64,000 bases of DNA from Acanthococcus lagerstroemiae. Taxonomy: Eukaryota; Arthropoda; Insecta; Hemiptera; Eriococcidae. The position numbers were made by a program, and so were the translations under genes. This document shows positions 34,620-46,979 of the stretch, piece by piece (within the stretch, counting starts at the first letter, position 1; each line of letters starts with the position of its first letter). The DNA is taken from the NCBI GenBank assembly GCA_031841125.1, contig CM063110.1, forward strand, positions 15,991,626 to 16,055,625. Reading direction: 5' to 3'. The notes below the pieces were generated by a model. It searched no databases and was not told where the DNA came from. It saw only the letters and a list, made by a program, of their open reading frames with translations.

Positions 34620-36179
34620 AATGAAAAGCTCATTTCTCGACATGTAAGCCGGTGCCAGTGCAATACAAGTAAAACCGATAAGTTAATATTTAGCGTTTTT
34701 ACACAATGTACACATTTTCAACAAAACTGGTCAACTTGCGAGTCTTTTTAAAAATTTTCACTTTTGTAGATCACGTTTTCCCGAAGATTGCTCCCCTTCA
34801 AAATATGTCCTCACGAATTTTCCGAATTTTTCTGGATTCTACATCCGTTATAAGAGTTAAAATTTGACTTAGAACTGCTCAACTATTACTTCAAACTTCA
34901 GTACTTAAGTTTTAATGAATTCAGAATAAAACAGAATTTCGTCTATATCTGGATACTGACCACTGTGCGAGACGCGAAGTTCACTGGGGCCAACGAGGTG
35001 TACGGGGCGAAGCCACGAAATATGTCAAAATGGTTCCTTTCGTTATTATTAGCTTCCTTCTTACCCAAAAATGACCGGGCCAGGAGTCAAGATCCGGAAT
35101 CCTCCAATCAACACGTCATCAACTCTTCACACTCCGTCTATAATAATGAGAAAATACTCATACCGCTTACGTCTTATGATCAGACAATTCAGAAACATGT
35201 ATCGAAAATTTGCACTGGTTTGTCCCTTTGTTATCTCTTCAGTAAATTACTATTTTTCAATTGTCCTCTGGTTATCTCTTTAGCAAACAATTATTTTTCA
35301 ATCAGGGATTTCAAAGTTGAAGTCTATGCAGGTTTCAAATCTGTCAATGACATACTACAAATATCACAAAAAACGAGCACTTTTTTCCGTTTTCTTATCG
35401 TCGATACAGTTTGAAAATACACGTTTATTTTAGCTCTCACACTGTGGCAAAAGCTTCCTCCAGACAAGTCAAGCTTCAATGTTTCTCCAAATAACTGACA
35501 TGTGTTCAGAGGACTCGGGAAACTACGTACGTGTAGTTTCCGAAGATTTCAAAATTAAATACATATCTTCTTGCTACATCGACGTTACGCCTTTTTTTCT
35601 TATTTTCCTCGAAAATATTAACTTCGTCAATTTAGCTGAAGAGAAACCGAAGGAGAACACGATACGCAACTCGACAGAATGATTCTTCGATAGAAGAGTT
35701 AGGCAGAAAGGATCCTCCTCTTTCTTTTCCTGAAGTCTTATTACCCTCTGCCAGGGCTTAATGACCACGTGATTCGGAAGGTGATAAACATAAGGGAAGG
35801 TTTCAGCGTTTAACTGGCACGTATAACGTCACCTGTCAGATTCTCCAAATAAATACGTGGTAGCAGAACGTGGTTTTCTCAGTGGCACTGCTCAGCTGAT
35901 TATGGACCATGCGGGCGAACTGTTCCCAAAGCGCCCTCCATTGCTTTACACCCCAAGAAAACTGCACCAGCTCTACTGGTTTCTGTGGGTGGAGACGAGG
36001 GAGACCTGGCGCCCAGGACTTCTTAATGCACTGTTACAGATAGTTCAATCTGCAACGTTGAAGGGCTTCTTCCTCAGGAACTTTGTCTTCGCAACTTGAA
36101 GCCACAACTCTACTTCTTCCGTGCATAAGATTACCGCTCAGTCTCCATAGATTTTGTACAACATCCAACTAACTGAAGT
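34620..36179. other. No recognisable gene; short tandem at 35220-35302
   Basis: A 149-codon frame at 34965-35411 is not recognised and is within chance range for this composition. Inside it, TTGTCC...TTATCTCTT...AGxAAA...TATTTTTCAAT is duplicated in tandem (unit about 42 bp). Confidence 0.45.
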
Positions 36180-37560
36180 AAGAAGTTCGACAATCTTACG
36201 TCTCGAATACGGTGCATTCTATTGGCGGCTCGGAGCCACAAGGAGCGACAGTCGACATACGATTCCAGCGTTCCATCACTCAATCGGCACACTGGTTACA
36301 CGATCGTGATTTCATCACGTGTACTCACCTGAAACAAAGAGAATTCGCAACATATAAGACCACCATATTTAAAACATTCGCTTCCGAGTGCCAGCGGTCA
36401 AGCAGCGCTGACTCAACAACACGTAAATTCCAATTACTTCCCACTCTCTCGGTCTTCATTAAAAAAGACTCCACGACTTGCCAAAATTTATGCGGGACGT
36501 AACTTCGAAGACATTCCTATCGGTGACAAAACCTAGCCAACTATCGAGCGATTCGACAGAGTCGAAAAATTTGACAATTCCGCGAGCCACTCCGTCGGAT
36601 TACGTGATTGGCATACTAATGGTATGTCGTTCACCAGCAGGTCTCATTGACCGAATCTAAAGGTCCAATCGGTGTCGTTCGTTCTACTTTCTGAATGGGG
36701 ACCAGCACTGCCGTGTCCTCGGTTCGCCACACCGAGAAAGCTCCCTGGTTACAGATGAAAAACGACCACATGTACTCGGGCACTTAAGAGTACCACCGAC
36801 TTTATAAATGACTACCGCACATCCGTGACTTTTGTGCCCAATGAAAACTATAATGATTGTCGTTGACGCAATACCGATCGAGTTAGTAGGTCTTTGCGAA
36901 CCGACCCGCAAACCGCAGCTCTGTCACGAATCCACGACCTCGCGCCAACAAACTGGCATTCGGAAACGTAATATCGTGCACAATATTTTCAGTTTTTGGG
37001 AAAACGACGTAAAAATTAGTCTTTTCCAGTCACGTTATCCGTCACGTACGAATCCATCTTGCAGCGTTCGTGACATTTTGAATGTCGATAAAAACGAAGC
37101 TGCTCAATTATCTGCCCCTCTTCTGGCCGTCCCCCACGTATCCGGAAACGAAAATGCCCCCGTAATTAAGCTATATATCCATACGATTACGATTATGATC
37201 CAATAAAAACGATGAACGAAAATAGAGTGAAACCGAAACTAAGAAAAGCAGAAGTGATTCGAACGAGGAAGTCACGCATGAGTAGAAAAACTATTATACG
37301 CAATTCGATATAACGATTTTGTTAGGACTGGAGACCATCCAGATTTTTCTGCTCAATCTCCGAATGACAGATCGAAAATAATCTCGGAATGTTTACAGCA
37401 CACGGTTGGCTTTGTAGGTCTCGGTCTTCAAGGGCATTCGTGTTATGTCCAGAAATTTCGATCGATTATGGGGATTCGAGGAAAATACGTGTACTCGCTT
37501 TCTTGCTCGAAGACACTAAGGGCGGTCTAGCTCTACGTGAGGACTTACACTCGGCAATAA
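36180..37560. promoter_or_regulatory. Longest CpG-rich unique block
   Basis: About 1.4 kb with CG density far above the flanks, no recognised TE, a CACGTG E-box at about 36317 and many TCGA/CGAA words. Several short frames (one of 124 codons at 36832) are unrecognised. May be conserved non-coding or old coding DNA. Confidence 0.3.
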
Positions 37561-38439
37561 GTCAATGAATTTTAAGTTAATTTTATTAACAATGAACTTA
37601 TTCGGGCAAACGGAGGGTAGCCCTTTACAATGGTCATGAAGTGCATGTATTTTTGTTTGATTGATTTATAGAGAGAGTAGCAAATGAGTTACGAACCTGA
37701 AATTTCAATGTGATGTCAGCCACAAAAAAAAAACGAAGGTCAAGTTTATAATTCGGAAGGTAGCGGGGAGCGAGGGATAAAATGTGGTTTCTACAGGAGA
37801 TGGGGTTCACTCTAGTTGCCTGTAATTGACAAAGTGTGCTGAAATTTTTATGATGAACTTTCACAACCCTAACGTGGTTCGAGTTCGAAAATGAGCGCAA
37901 TTAATCTCCTGGGTTGGGAGCCAGTAATACTTAAAGTGTGACGTCGATTTTCTTTAAGATATTCTATGTCGTGAACCGTAAGTCCTATTGAACTTTTGAT
38001 GGCGGAGAGTGATATTACTTTATCATACAAATTTGATTACGACCATTTTTTTTTGTAGGATCACAGGTTGTTAAGATTTTCAAGGTTTGGATTGTGAGAC
38101 CCACTTAATATAACTTCAATGAAATAATACCGTATGGACGGCGACATTCTGGGCAAATATGTTCCCCCTTCTAATATTTAGGTCATGCAGTACTCATTCT
38201 TCATCAATCTGGGTAATATCGGGGCAAGGGTGCAATTTTTATACAAACTTATTTTACTTTCAATTTACTAAATGCATTGGTTCTACGTGTATAGCAAACA
38301 TTGGCTGCAGAACACAAGCAACATTTTGACCTAGTACTTCAGAAGTCAGTGGCGTCGATGGCCTTATTCCATCTCCATTTTTTTCTTCTTCTTTTCTTTC
38401 GGAGCAACACTATTCTTATTTGATTCATCAGTACTATTT
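37561..38439. other. No recognisable feature
   Basis: AT-rich, short frames only. Confidence 0.4.
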
Positions 38440-38740
38440 ATCAACCAAATTTCCTCCGTCACCGCACGTATCAAGACAAGGAGGTGAAGGGCGAAGCAAG
38501 GAGGCGCAGTCCGACGGTGGTGCGTTGCTTCGGTCAATAGGGTGTCCCATAGTGGACTTGGCAGGGCAGCGCGAATCCGAAGAAAGGAGAGACGAACTGT
38601 GGGACCGGGCCAACCTCAAGACGTCCCTCTGGTTACCGATGCGATACTCGAAAGGGTAGCTGCCGGGACCAAGGGTGTGATCTCTGGGGAGCCAATTTGG
38701 CATGCGTGCATCGCCAAATGCTCCACCAAGTGACAATCTA
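38440..38740. repeat. GC-rich segment with weak resemblance to SINE A body
   Basis: Markedly higher GC than its surroundings. CCAACCTCAAGACGTCCCTC and TACTCGAAAGGG resemble the SINE A body (GACGTCTCT, CTCGAAAGGG). No tRNA-like boxes are visible. Could be a diverged SINE body or an unrelated gene-like fragment. Confidence 0.3.
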
Positions 38741-39951
38741 TAAATTTATGTACTTCGACATTATTTACTCATTTGTATTCTAGTTAGAAAATGGGGCGCA
38801 ACAACCTTATACTGTGAGTGGGTGCTCAGAGCACAATTTTTAAATCGAAACACGTTATCTTTGCTGGGGATGCCCATCACAGTTGAGTGTGTGTCCTGGT
38901 ACTCTAGGACCTCCTTGTTGCGCCTTAATCTGAGAAGATAGGTAAAATTCACTGCAGAACGTACACGTACTTTTTCAGAAAAATCTTTTCAGTGAAGTAA
39001 TCCCCCTCGGCATTCTTTCATTCATCTCACAAACATGCAAGGGAAGCCACTGAGCTCGCAGGTTCGTTTTTTTTTTTGGCTTGACAACAGAACGTTGCGA
39101 GAGAATATGAAAAATATCTTGATACCTATGAATCGATGTATCATGATCAGCCACGTATTTCAAGAGGAGCTGGACTAAAGAAATCTTTTCATAATTTTCT
39201 CATACTTAGAACTTCAAAACCAAAAAAAATTTTCTACCCAACTGGACTTACAATCAGTTCACAGTGCAGTGGTCGCATCAAGACTTGCTGGGACTTTCTT
39301 CGGCATTTTTGATACTCTCCAAGGCTAAAGGTATTTCAAGACTCGTAATTAATCCATCGGCCTTTATATCGTATGTTTGAAAATCAAAGTGAATCGTATT
39401 TTTGCAATAGAAAATTCTTCAGTCCAAATATCAACAAGTGTGCCTTTTAGAAGTAGGTCAACTATATTTGTAGTGTCCACGTTTAAATTTGACCTAATTT
39501 TCGTATTAGCTCGTTGACCCTCCTTTCAAGCAAGTAATTCAATCCGTTCTGAAAATGTTGTTTGAAACGTCTTTTCGCACTATGCACGGTTGACGACTTC
39601 TCGTCGGCACCGCAATTTCAAATTTGTTTGGACCAAAATGTGATTGCGTGAGATGATGTAAAACAGTACCTATCTAATACACCAACTGTATAATGTTTAC
39701 AAAGTTTCTCGAGTGTCGTTCATTTTCCTGGTGTTACTGCTCAGACGAATCACGAAATGGAAAAATTCAAGGTTCTAGTTTAGTTTCGTACAGTAATAAA
39801 CAAAACAGGTAAATCGTTCAGTTAAAAAACCGTCCGTTTGCACGAAATCCAATTTCGAGGAAAGAGAAGTAACTGTCCACAGGCAACTTTTTTAAAATAA
39901 ATTAATAGTGAACAGTCTACGGAATAGCATTCTCATTGACATAGGAAATTA
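38741..39951. other. No recognisable feature
   Basis: AT-rich, short frames only. Confidence 0.4.
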
Positions 39952-39959
39952 CAATATTT

Positions 39960-40221
39960 CAGTAGCGTAGCCAGGGAGGGGCGGAGGGGGCGAATGCCCC
40001 CCAAGGTACCTGAAATTGAAGGAAAAATATGCAAAAATGAGTAATTTTTTGCCTTTAAAACACATTTTCCCCCAGAAATTTTTACTCGAGCAGTAATTTT
40101 ACCTTCATTATTATGAAATAGTCCTCTAATATCGGCGATTTTAAAAAAAATACCTCCATTTTCGACTGTTTCTCCCTTGAAAATCTCCCTCCCCCTTGTG
40201 AAAATCCTGACTACGCCATTG
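39960..40221. mobile_element. hAT MITE, CAGTGGCGTAGC family, full copy (262 bp)
   Basis: Starts CAGTAGCGTAGCCAGG and ends CCTGACTACGCCATTG. Contains TGCAAAAATGAGTAATTTTT, CTCGAGCAGTAATTTTACC and TCTCCCTTGAAAATCT, shared with 54570. AATATTT lies close to both ends, an imperfect target duplication. Confidence 0.87.
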
Positions 40222-40379
40222 GAAATATTTCATAAAAAGTGATGTTTAATTCTTTCAACTTACTGGATTCTTGCCACAGCGAAGGTTTTTGGAGAGTTTT
40301 CAGGTTTGTCATAATACCATCCAATTTTCCCCTTCACCGAGCGAGGGAGAACAGTTCTCGAGACTAGCTAAGATCATTC

Positions 40380-40930
40380 AATCTCTAGTACTCAGGTAAG
40401 AATCTTTATACTCACGATCTCCTCGAGGTTTTTCTAAAACTTATTAAAGACTCGCCTGTGCCTTTATGACACTTCCAGGTTTGATTATAGCTTTATGAGA
40501 TATGATAATGGTTTTCTAGAACTCTTACAGCTACTTAAAAGACTCGTATAAGACTCCTGAAGCCAACTGTTCTCTAATGCTCATTCAAGTCTCTTCCACA
40601 TTTATTGAAGACTTTTCAGGGCCCTTCTTTACAACTCATTGACTGTTCGAGAATCGTTCGAAACTTTACCACTCTTCAGACTCTTCCAATCTAAGATTCA
40701 CTGAGATCGTCCTAAACTCTTTATGAGTCTTCCAGACTTGCTACAGAGCTTTTCGGACTCATACTGACTTGATCGGGGCTTTCGAAGACTTGATCCTGAC
40801 CTTTTGAGTTTCCTCAAGACTTTTCAAAACTTTTCGAGACTCGTCGAAGACCCCCGAAAACTTGTTCAAGACTCTACAAGACTTTTCTAGACTTATATAA
40901 AACTCGCTATGACTCTCGAAGACACATTTA
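40380..40930. repeat. Degenerate GACTC/GACTT word array, longest example
   Basis: For about 550 bp AAGACTC, AGACTT, GACTTTTC and their variants recur at roughly 10-25 bp, in one dominant strand orientation. No regular longer unit is visible. Confidence 0.65.
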
Positions 40931-41154
40931 CGACTTTCCTGAAACTCTAAAACTAAGACATTGCCATTTCTTCTCTGATTTCAATATTTTTCTCTGAGCA
41001 GGAACAATGAGTATCCACGTCTGATAGACACAGTTTGAAGTTATGCATACAGTAACACGACGAAACTGATTATCATGTCACTGAGCTCGTTCACTGTTAC
41101 CACTACACGAAGTAGTTCAGAGCAGAAAGCGTAAGTACATGTTATAAGTACTTG

Positions 41155-41258
41155 CATATGCCTTATTGGCGCCCATCGATGCCGAATTGACTACGCGGTA
41201 CGCTCCGCATAGTCGGATTCGGCATCCACGGGCACGATTGGCTCCAATATGGCGTATG
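41155..41258. repeat. Cruciform-forming inverted repeat
   Basis: Outer arms CATATGCCTTATTGG and, inverted, CATACGCCATATTGG; inner arms GATGCCGAATTGACTACGCGG and, inverted, GATGCCGAATCCGACTATGCGG around a ~4-nt loop. CG-rich compared with its flanks. May be a tiny MITE or a transcribed hairpin. Confidence 0.75.
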
Positions 41259-41698
41259 TGAGCACTCGTGCTGGAATTTCCAGCATCGTAAAAAAGTAGT
41301 TAGGAGAAGCAGAGAATGAAAATACCTGTATAAGATGTCTTGATATGCATATACATCAATCCACAAAATACTCAAATTTCAATCAAATTGGTTGATAAAC
41401 AATTTCTGACCAAATGTTTCCAATCGTACACGTTCTCTTCAGTACTTACATATTTCACTTTGCGAGTTTTTCTGTCACGCTATTTTCAATTCTCTGTCTG
41501 CTAACCTAAACTAAATTTCATTTTTCTTCCTTTCTTTCTTCAAGGAACAAAGTCAGTTTCATGAAGCGCTTCAATCGAGCACCCAGTGTACAAGTTTTCT
41601 CAGACACAATCTAATTTTTTTTGGATTCGACTGGGCAAGAATTGGGTAGCACTCAAGTACAAGTGTACCTAACTCTCACAGCTTGTACGAAAGTGCTC

Positions 41699-42656
41699 AA
41701 GTAATTATTACATCTTGGGAATAGAAGAGATTAGTCTCAGATAATGTAAAACTGATAACTGAGGGGAAGCGTCGATTTTTTCTTCTATTGTACTTAATTC
41801 ATACAACGTAGAGAATATTCAACAAGTTTACAGAGTAGGAGCATCAAAATTCAGGGGGGGGGGGACTATGACGACAGACATCTTGTCCACGTCGAAAACA
41901 CGGATACCCACGACTGAGGACAAAACAGCTTCAAGAATTTCGAAAATTCTGCTATCACATGTGCCAATGACTATGATTTGGTACCTGGCTCGTGTTCAGG
42001 GATCAAAACTGTACCATCATTGCCATTTGTTGTGCTTGCTGGAAAATGCATAAAGCATTTATCTTTGCACCCGTCAAAGACTGACCACGATAATGGACTG
42101 AAAACCCATGTAACAAAACTTTATGCCATCCCTTCTGGAAATGTGAATGAAGTCACTGACATCAAATACTGACCACGACAATAGACTGAAAACGCTGGGA
42201 ACAGATATTCACGCCATTCCTTCTGGAAATGTGAAGTCACTGACAGCAAATTGAACTTTTTAACATAATACTTCCAATCTTTTTAAATGATAATACCTTT
42301 TTATGGGTAAAAACCAAGTTGAAACAAAAATCTAAAAAAAAAATATATATATAACAGGAAACAAGATAGTAGCATCCACGACGATGGACACCTCTCTATG
42401 CTTTTTCTATTCAAAAAATGGTGACTGTCCTGTCTGATGAATAGGATTAGTAGAATTCGTTGCAAATGTTATTGTGTAACCCAAAATGACCCCCCCCCCC
42501 CATTAAAAAAAAGGGGGAAAACAGGGTTCAAAATTTGCTGCTAACAAAAATCTTCAGTTTTTGGAGAATGACCCGTGTCCAAGTGCTTACTGTATCTGGG
42601 GAAGAGAAGAGATTAGTCTCGGATAATGGAAGACTGATAACTGAGGGGAAGCGTCG
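41699..42656. repeat. Local duplication block: ~70-bp direct repeats with 88-bp tandem inside
   Basis: GAGATTAGTCTCxGATAATG and CTGATAACTGAGGGGAAGCG occur at 41699-41775 and again at 42585-42656. Between them an 88-bp unit starting ACTGACCACGA is tandemly duplicated (42080-42167, 42168-42250), sharing CCxTTCTGGAAATGTGAA. Not a recognised LTR: ends lack TG/CA. Confidence 0.75.
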
Positions 42657-43228
42657 AAACAAACACGGGGCTTCTGTAAATAAGCGTTAAAAACACGAAG
42701 TACGAACTCTGCGAATAGGTTTACGCTAATTTGAACTACATTTTTGTGAAGCACTCGAAATGAGCACATAACGGGTGATAGCTGCACCTCAGTAAGACGA
42801 GAGTGTGTGCGTGCAACTATTCAGCGTTTCAGTCATAGCATTTTAATTACACTGAACAACGACTGTGGAGAATATGAAATTACGACAGCGGATCAAGTGG
42901 TGCATAACTTAATGGCTTCAAAATTTTGGCGAGGAAAATTTTTCCTTTCTTTCTTTCAGAACCAGTAATTAACGTATTCACATAGGTGTTCGTGTTCGTC
43001 GGTCTCCGAAGTTGGAATGTCAAAGACATCACACAGGTGTTCTGGATTGTAACACTGCACGCGCCAAAATGAAGTACCTGTTGCGTGTACAGACACCTAC
43101 GGTACGGGGTACCACCGGGTCACTGTATTCGGCGCTGGATCACCGATAATGCACGTTTTCAATGATTCGCAACGTGCTGCATACGCCATTTTCTCAACAA
43201 ACTGATGTCAATTTTTTCTATCTCTTAG
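42657..43228. other. No recognisable feature before the exon-like segment
   Basis: Moderately CpG-rich from 43000 to 43160; no repeat recognised. Confidence 0.4.
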
Positions 43229-43425
43229 ATATGAGCAGACGAATGGTCGAGCTACTCGAAACACGAGACCTGGACGATACAGTGGGGGAAAAAATTCCAA
43301 TCGACACGAAAGTCAAACAACGGAGTAGGTTGAGGGAAAAAAAAGCAGACGTCGTTCAGCCTATTTTATTTGATTGTCATGAGCTGGAACAGTTGGACAC
43401 GTTCTTCACAATAACATTCAACCAA
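43229..43425 (+). CDS. Exon-like segment with splice-site context
   Basis: A pyrimidine-rich acceptor TTTTTTCTATCTCTTAG ends at 43228 and a donor GTAGGT begins at 43426. Between them one frame is open and reads MSRRMVELLETRDLDDTVGE, then a basic, charged middle (KVKQRSRLREKK) and LFDCHELEQLDTFFTITFNQ. Without splicing the frame would stop at 43443. The strongly charged composition is more protein-like than most frames here, but I recognise no family and no partner exon. CDS status is inference. Confidence 0.33.
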
Positions 43426-44900
43426 GTAGGTTACAGTTTCTAAGTCGGTATTGTTTTACAGAACATCGATTTCTTCCACGTGTAGAATTCACTCGAACTT
43501 GATTTATAATTCGGTGAATCATAGTTGCCAACTCGGACCGAGAGAATTTCAGGACGCCTCAAGATTTCAGGACAATTCACGACATTGAACGACTGCTAAA
43601 AATCCAGTAGTTTACAGCAAATTACAAAACGAACTCAGGAGTATCCATGTCCGAACGCTTCCATGTTGTTACATACTAGCCAGGTACATTGATACAAAAT
43701 CGCCCAAGAAGGAAACAAGTGACCTACTGCAGCAAATGAAAAGGCACTTTTCAATTTTTTCATAACTGGAGTCTATCTATATGAGAATGTTCCCAGAAAA
43801 AGGCTTAATACCGCGTTATTTTTTGTCTCTTTCCCAGGATACTGATTAATGGATTGTGTCACCTTGTCATATAGAGTACACGTGGAGAACAAAAGGGAAC
43901 AGTCGGTAAATGAGATTTCAAAACACCGAAATAAATCCTAGAAGATTTGATTCAATAGATTTAACGAATAACACAACCCTGGAGTTTACGTGACATTTAG
44001 TACATTTTCCAAATTTTCCAGTATTCTGGAATTTTTGAAGAGTGAGCCCACACTGGTGTGACCTAGGCTTTTGTCCGATGTGATGGTACCGATATCTGGA
44101 ATACTTAAGAGTGGATGTTGTAGTGATGTAAACCTAGATAGTCTTCATTCATTCTTGGTGAAAAATTTCTAGTATCCAAAAGCACTCTTCCACCTCGCCG
44201 ATCAATTTTATAAATTACAGTTGTGTTTCCAAAATTTGAGCAAAATCGGTCAAGAGTAACTCACGCCTTTCATATTCTTATGGAAATGAACTCCAATGGG
44301 CATTAACGTTGACTTAGAACGTTTGAAATTCGCCAACAGGTCAAGATCAAAAATATTATTTTTTCGTCACAGGGATTAATCGAGTTACTCAATCCATTTC
44401 TGGGGTTTCTCCCCCTCCCCTCAACCCTTTTTGTTCCACATGGGTCAACATTCAATCACGTCAATTTTTAAGCACTTGGGGTTGAAAGGAAGACTGAAAA
44501 TCAATGAAATTAATTCAACAACCCTGAAGACTTTGGTTTCAACAACAAAAAAAAATTTCAAGCTTAGGGAGAAACCACCTGCTAATGAATTTACAGTTAT
44601 CAGAATCAATGCAATTTCCCATACGCAAAGGGTTTGGTTTACCCCGATAGAATTCATTTACACTTCCCAAATTTCTCTATAATACGTAGAATTAATCAGA
44701 AGTAAGGGGGCACATTCATAAAAATAAAAATCCGAAAATAAGGACCATACTACTAAGTACACGATCTTGATAAAAGTCATTCGGGGTATGAAACTGACCT
44801 GAGATGAACTTTAAGTAAGTGAGGTTGGTGTAATTTCAAATACGAGTACGAATCATATGCCTACAACTGTTGCAAGATCATTAAGATTGCCGGCATCCAC
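43426..44900. other. No recognisable gene
   Basis: AT-rich. A short palindrome CCAGTATTCTGG lies near 44020. Two overlapping 70-83-codon frames at 44431-44682 on opposite strands are not recognised. Confidence 0.4.
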
Positions 44901-44920
44901 AAGATAATCAGTAGCAGACT

Positions 44921-44936
44921 CCCCCCCCCCCCCCCC
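44921..44936. repeat. Poly-C run (16 bp)
   Basis: Uninterrupted C run directly before GGAGAGAGGG. Many similar short G/C runs in this window occur inside or beside MITE remnants. Confidence 0.9.
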
Positions 44937-45928
44937 GGAGAGAGGGTTCTTTAGTCCAACCCCCTATTTTTCTTTACATGTTCTCTACATGTGTAGCTCA
45001 ACAGATTCAATTGTACGTCAGTTTAGTTTTCATATTTGTAACTCCCCCCCTCCCTATGCAAAAAATATATACATGAAGAAAAAAGTAAAAATTGTTTAAA
45101 TTTGCTCGTAAGGTTATCATATTATTTCTTATTTGCACGAAGAATATTTTCTATTATTTTCAAGCTCTCCTCACATCGTACTGGGATCTGTCACTGGAGA
45201 CCATCGTGGTGATTTGAGCGTCACTCTCAATCAGTCGTAATGAGATCTCAACAAGTCTTAAGCTACGATATTGAAACAATCCAGACACAAGTTGAAACCC
45301 GTAAAAATGGGGGGGTGGATAATTACAGGACTAGGAGGAGGTGGATTCATTATTCATTTTCAATTTTCAAAGACTTCTTTATTTTGGCACGAATCATCTT
45401 CAACTTCATCTGAATCATTAGAATTACAGGAAATTAATGATTTTGCTTACATGGATTTATACCAAAATTAATTCTTACTTAATTTAAAAAAAAAAAATCC
45501 ACTAATTTACACAAGAAACTTTATTATTTTGATCTATATTTTGGCGAAAATCGATGATAGAGGGCGTGTGGCGATGCAAACCCTTTTGAATTTTTGGGAT
45601 ACTTTCCATCAAAATGGGGGACTTCTGGGGAGCTTCAGGACCCTCGGCCTTCTTGTGAACCATGTTCAATGTTTAAATTAGCCGGGGGGGGGGGCAGCTC
45701 AGCTCAGTCAAAACTATCAGATGGGGTGGCGATCTGTACTCTTTCTGGTGGTGGGGGGAGGATTCTTTCGAGCAAAATAAAATAACTGGGTACTGAGCGA
45801 AAGCACAAATGATACTTTGTATCTCTGACCCTGAAGCCTTCACTTCCGAAACTACTGTTATTTTGTACTGATGAATGAAGGAACATGTATTCAGTAGCTG
45901 AGAGGGCACTGGCTTCTTTATCCAAACT
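44937..45928. other. Dispersed-repeat pieces, no gene
   Basis: About 45160-45260 carries GAGTC-like words. About 45590-45625 repeats the TTTGAATTTTTGGGATAC/ATCAAAATGGGGG piece also seen at 8752. G-rich runs at 45684 and 45755. Confidence 0.4.
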
Positions 45929-46293
45929 CAGGGTGTCTACAGAAATTGAAAAGTAAAAATGAAGTACTTTTTCAGGACTCTTTGCAGGACTGTAACCGGA
46001 ATATTTACCATATTTTCCCCGAATGTGCAAATCGTTCTTCTTGTTTCCAATTGTTTTATCCTCTGTACCACTCCCTCCGTTTTGCCCTCCTCCCCACTTC
46101 CCCCTAGATCCTGTACTACACTTTTTAATGACCAATCAGATACACGAGTTGCAAAAAATTTATTTTTGAGTATTTCTAACAAAAATGAAGGACTTTTCAA
46201 TGTTTTTTTGTTTTTTTTAGATTTTAGCACTTTTTAGGACTTTTAGAACCTACTTTCAAAATTCAGGACTTTTCAGTACCTGTAGACACCCTG
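45929..46293. mobile_element. DNA element with CAGGGTGTCTACAG termini (365 bp)
   Basis: Left end CAGGGTGTCTACAG and right end CTGTAGACACCCTG are exact 14-bp inverses. TTTTCAGGACT/AGGACTTTT words lie inside both ends. CAGGG termini fit hAT-like elements, but the flanks TCCAAACT and GAACTGAA are not an 8-bp duplication. Confidence 0.82.
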
Positions 46294-46979
46294 GAACTGA
46301 ATCACTACCGCTGAGCTGAAAGTAACTGGAAATCAATTATTTTCATCCATTTAGGGTTTTGTGGTCTCTCAGCTCGAATAATGCGTTAAATCCACGATCT
46401 AGTCCCGGTTGGGGCTTCAGAAACCAAAATTAGACAAAATAGACAGACAAGTTGATCAGATTTTTAAAAACTGAATCTACAGATGAAATAAAGGTGTGAA
46501 TGGTTGTTGATTTCTATAAGGTGTCGAATTTTCCACCTGATCCTATCTTAGAAACCCAAAACCTAAAACGAGAGTCCAAGTTGGAGAATTACTTCTTGTG
46601 AAGTTTTTCTAGAACTGGGTTATCGACTCCATCTAAACTCAAATACAGCATCAGATTTTGCGCTCGCCCTCAATTCGGAGCTTCAGAAGCCGAAAAAGCA
46701 ATTTTGAAACCGGGAAATTCCAATTTCTTATCTGAATGTTGAAAAGGTTCGAAAACTGTCAAAGGTCACATTGCCAGAGACAATCTTTTTGATCATTTAA
46801 AAAACTAACAAACTGACAAGAACAGTTTTTCTTTTTCATACTCTCGGGTCAATTTCTCGACCTTTGTGTAGGGAAGCGATTCAAAATGGCGAATGTCAAT
46901 ACTCGGCCAGTCTCGCGCAGGAAACTCCCCATGAGTCATAAGCAAACCATTACAAACATATACAAATATATACGAAACA
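46294..46979. repeat. Loose GGAGCTTCAGAAxCC word repeats, otherwise nothing
   Basis: GGGGCTTCAGAAACC near 46412 and GGAGCTTCAGAAGCC near 46677 with similar context. No gene recognised. Confidence 0.35.

Noticed and set aside
34965..35414. 149-codon open frame as a gene
   Set aside because: No family resemblance, contains a local tandem repeat, and its length is within what chance allows in 64 kb of AT-rich DNA.
36832..37206. 124-codon frame in a CpG-rich block as a gene
   Set aside because: CG richness lowers stop frequency, no recognised domain, no splice signals; kept only as part of the CpG block.
41699..42656. Small LTR retrotransposon
   Set aside because: The direct repeats lack TG...CA ends, primer-binding site and target duplication.
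45704..46135. 143-codon minus-strand frame
   Set aside because: Runs into the CAGGGTGTCTACAG element and G/C homopolymers; composition follows the repeats.
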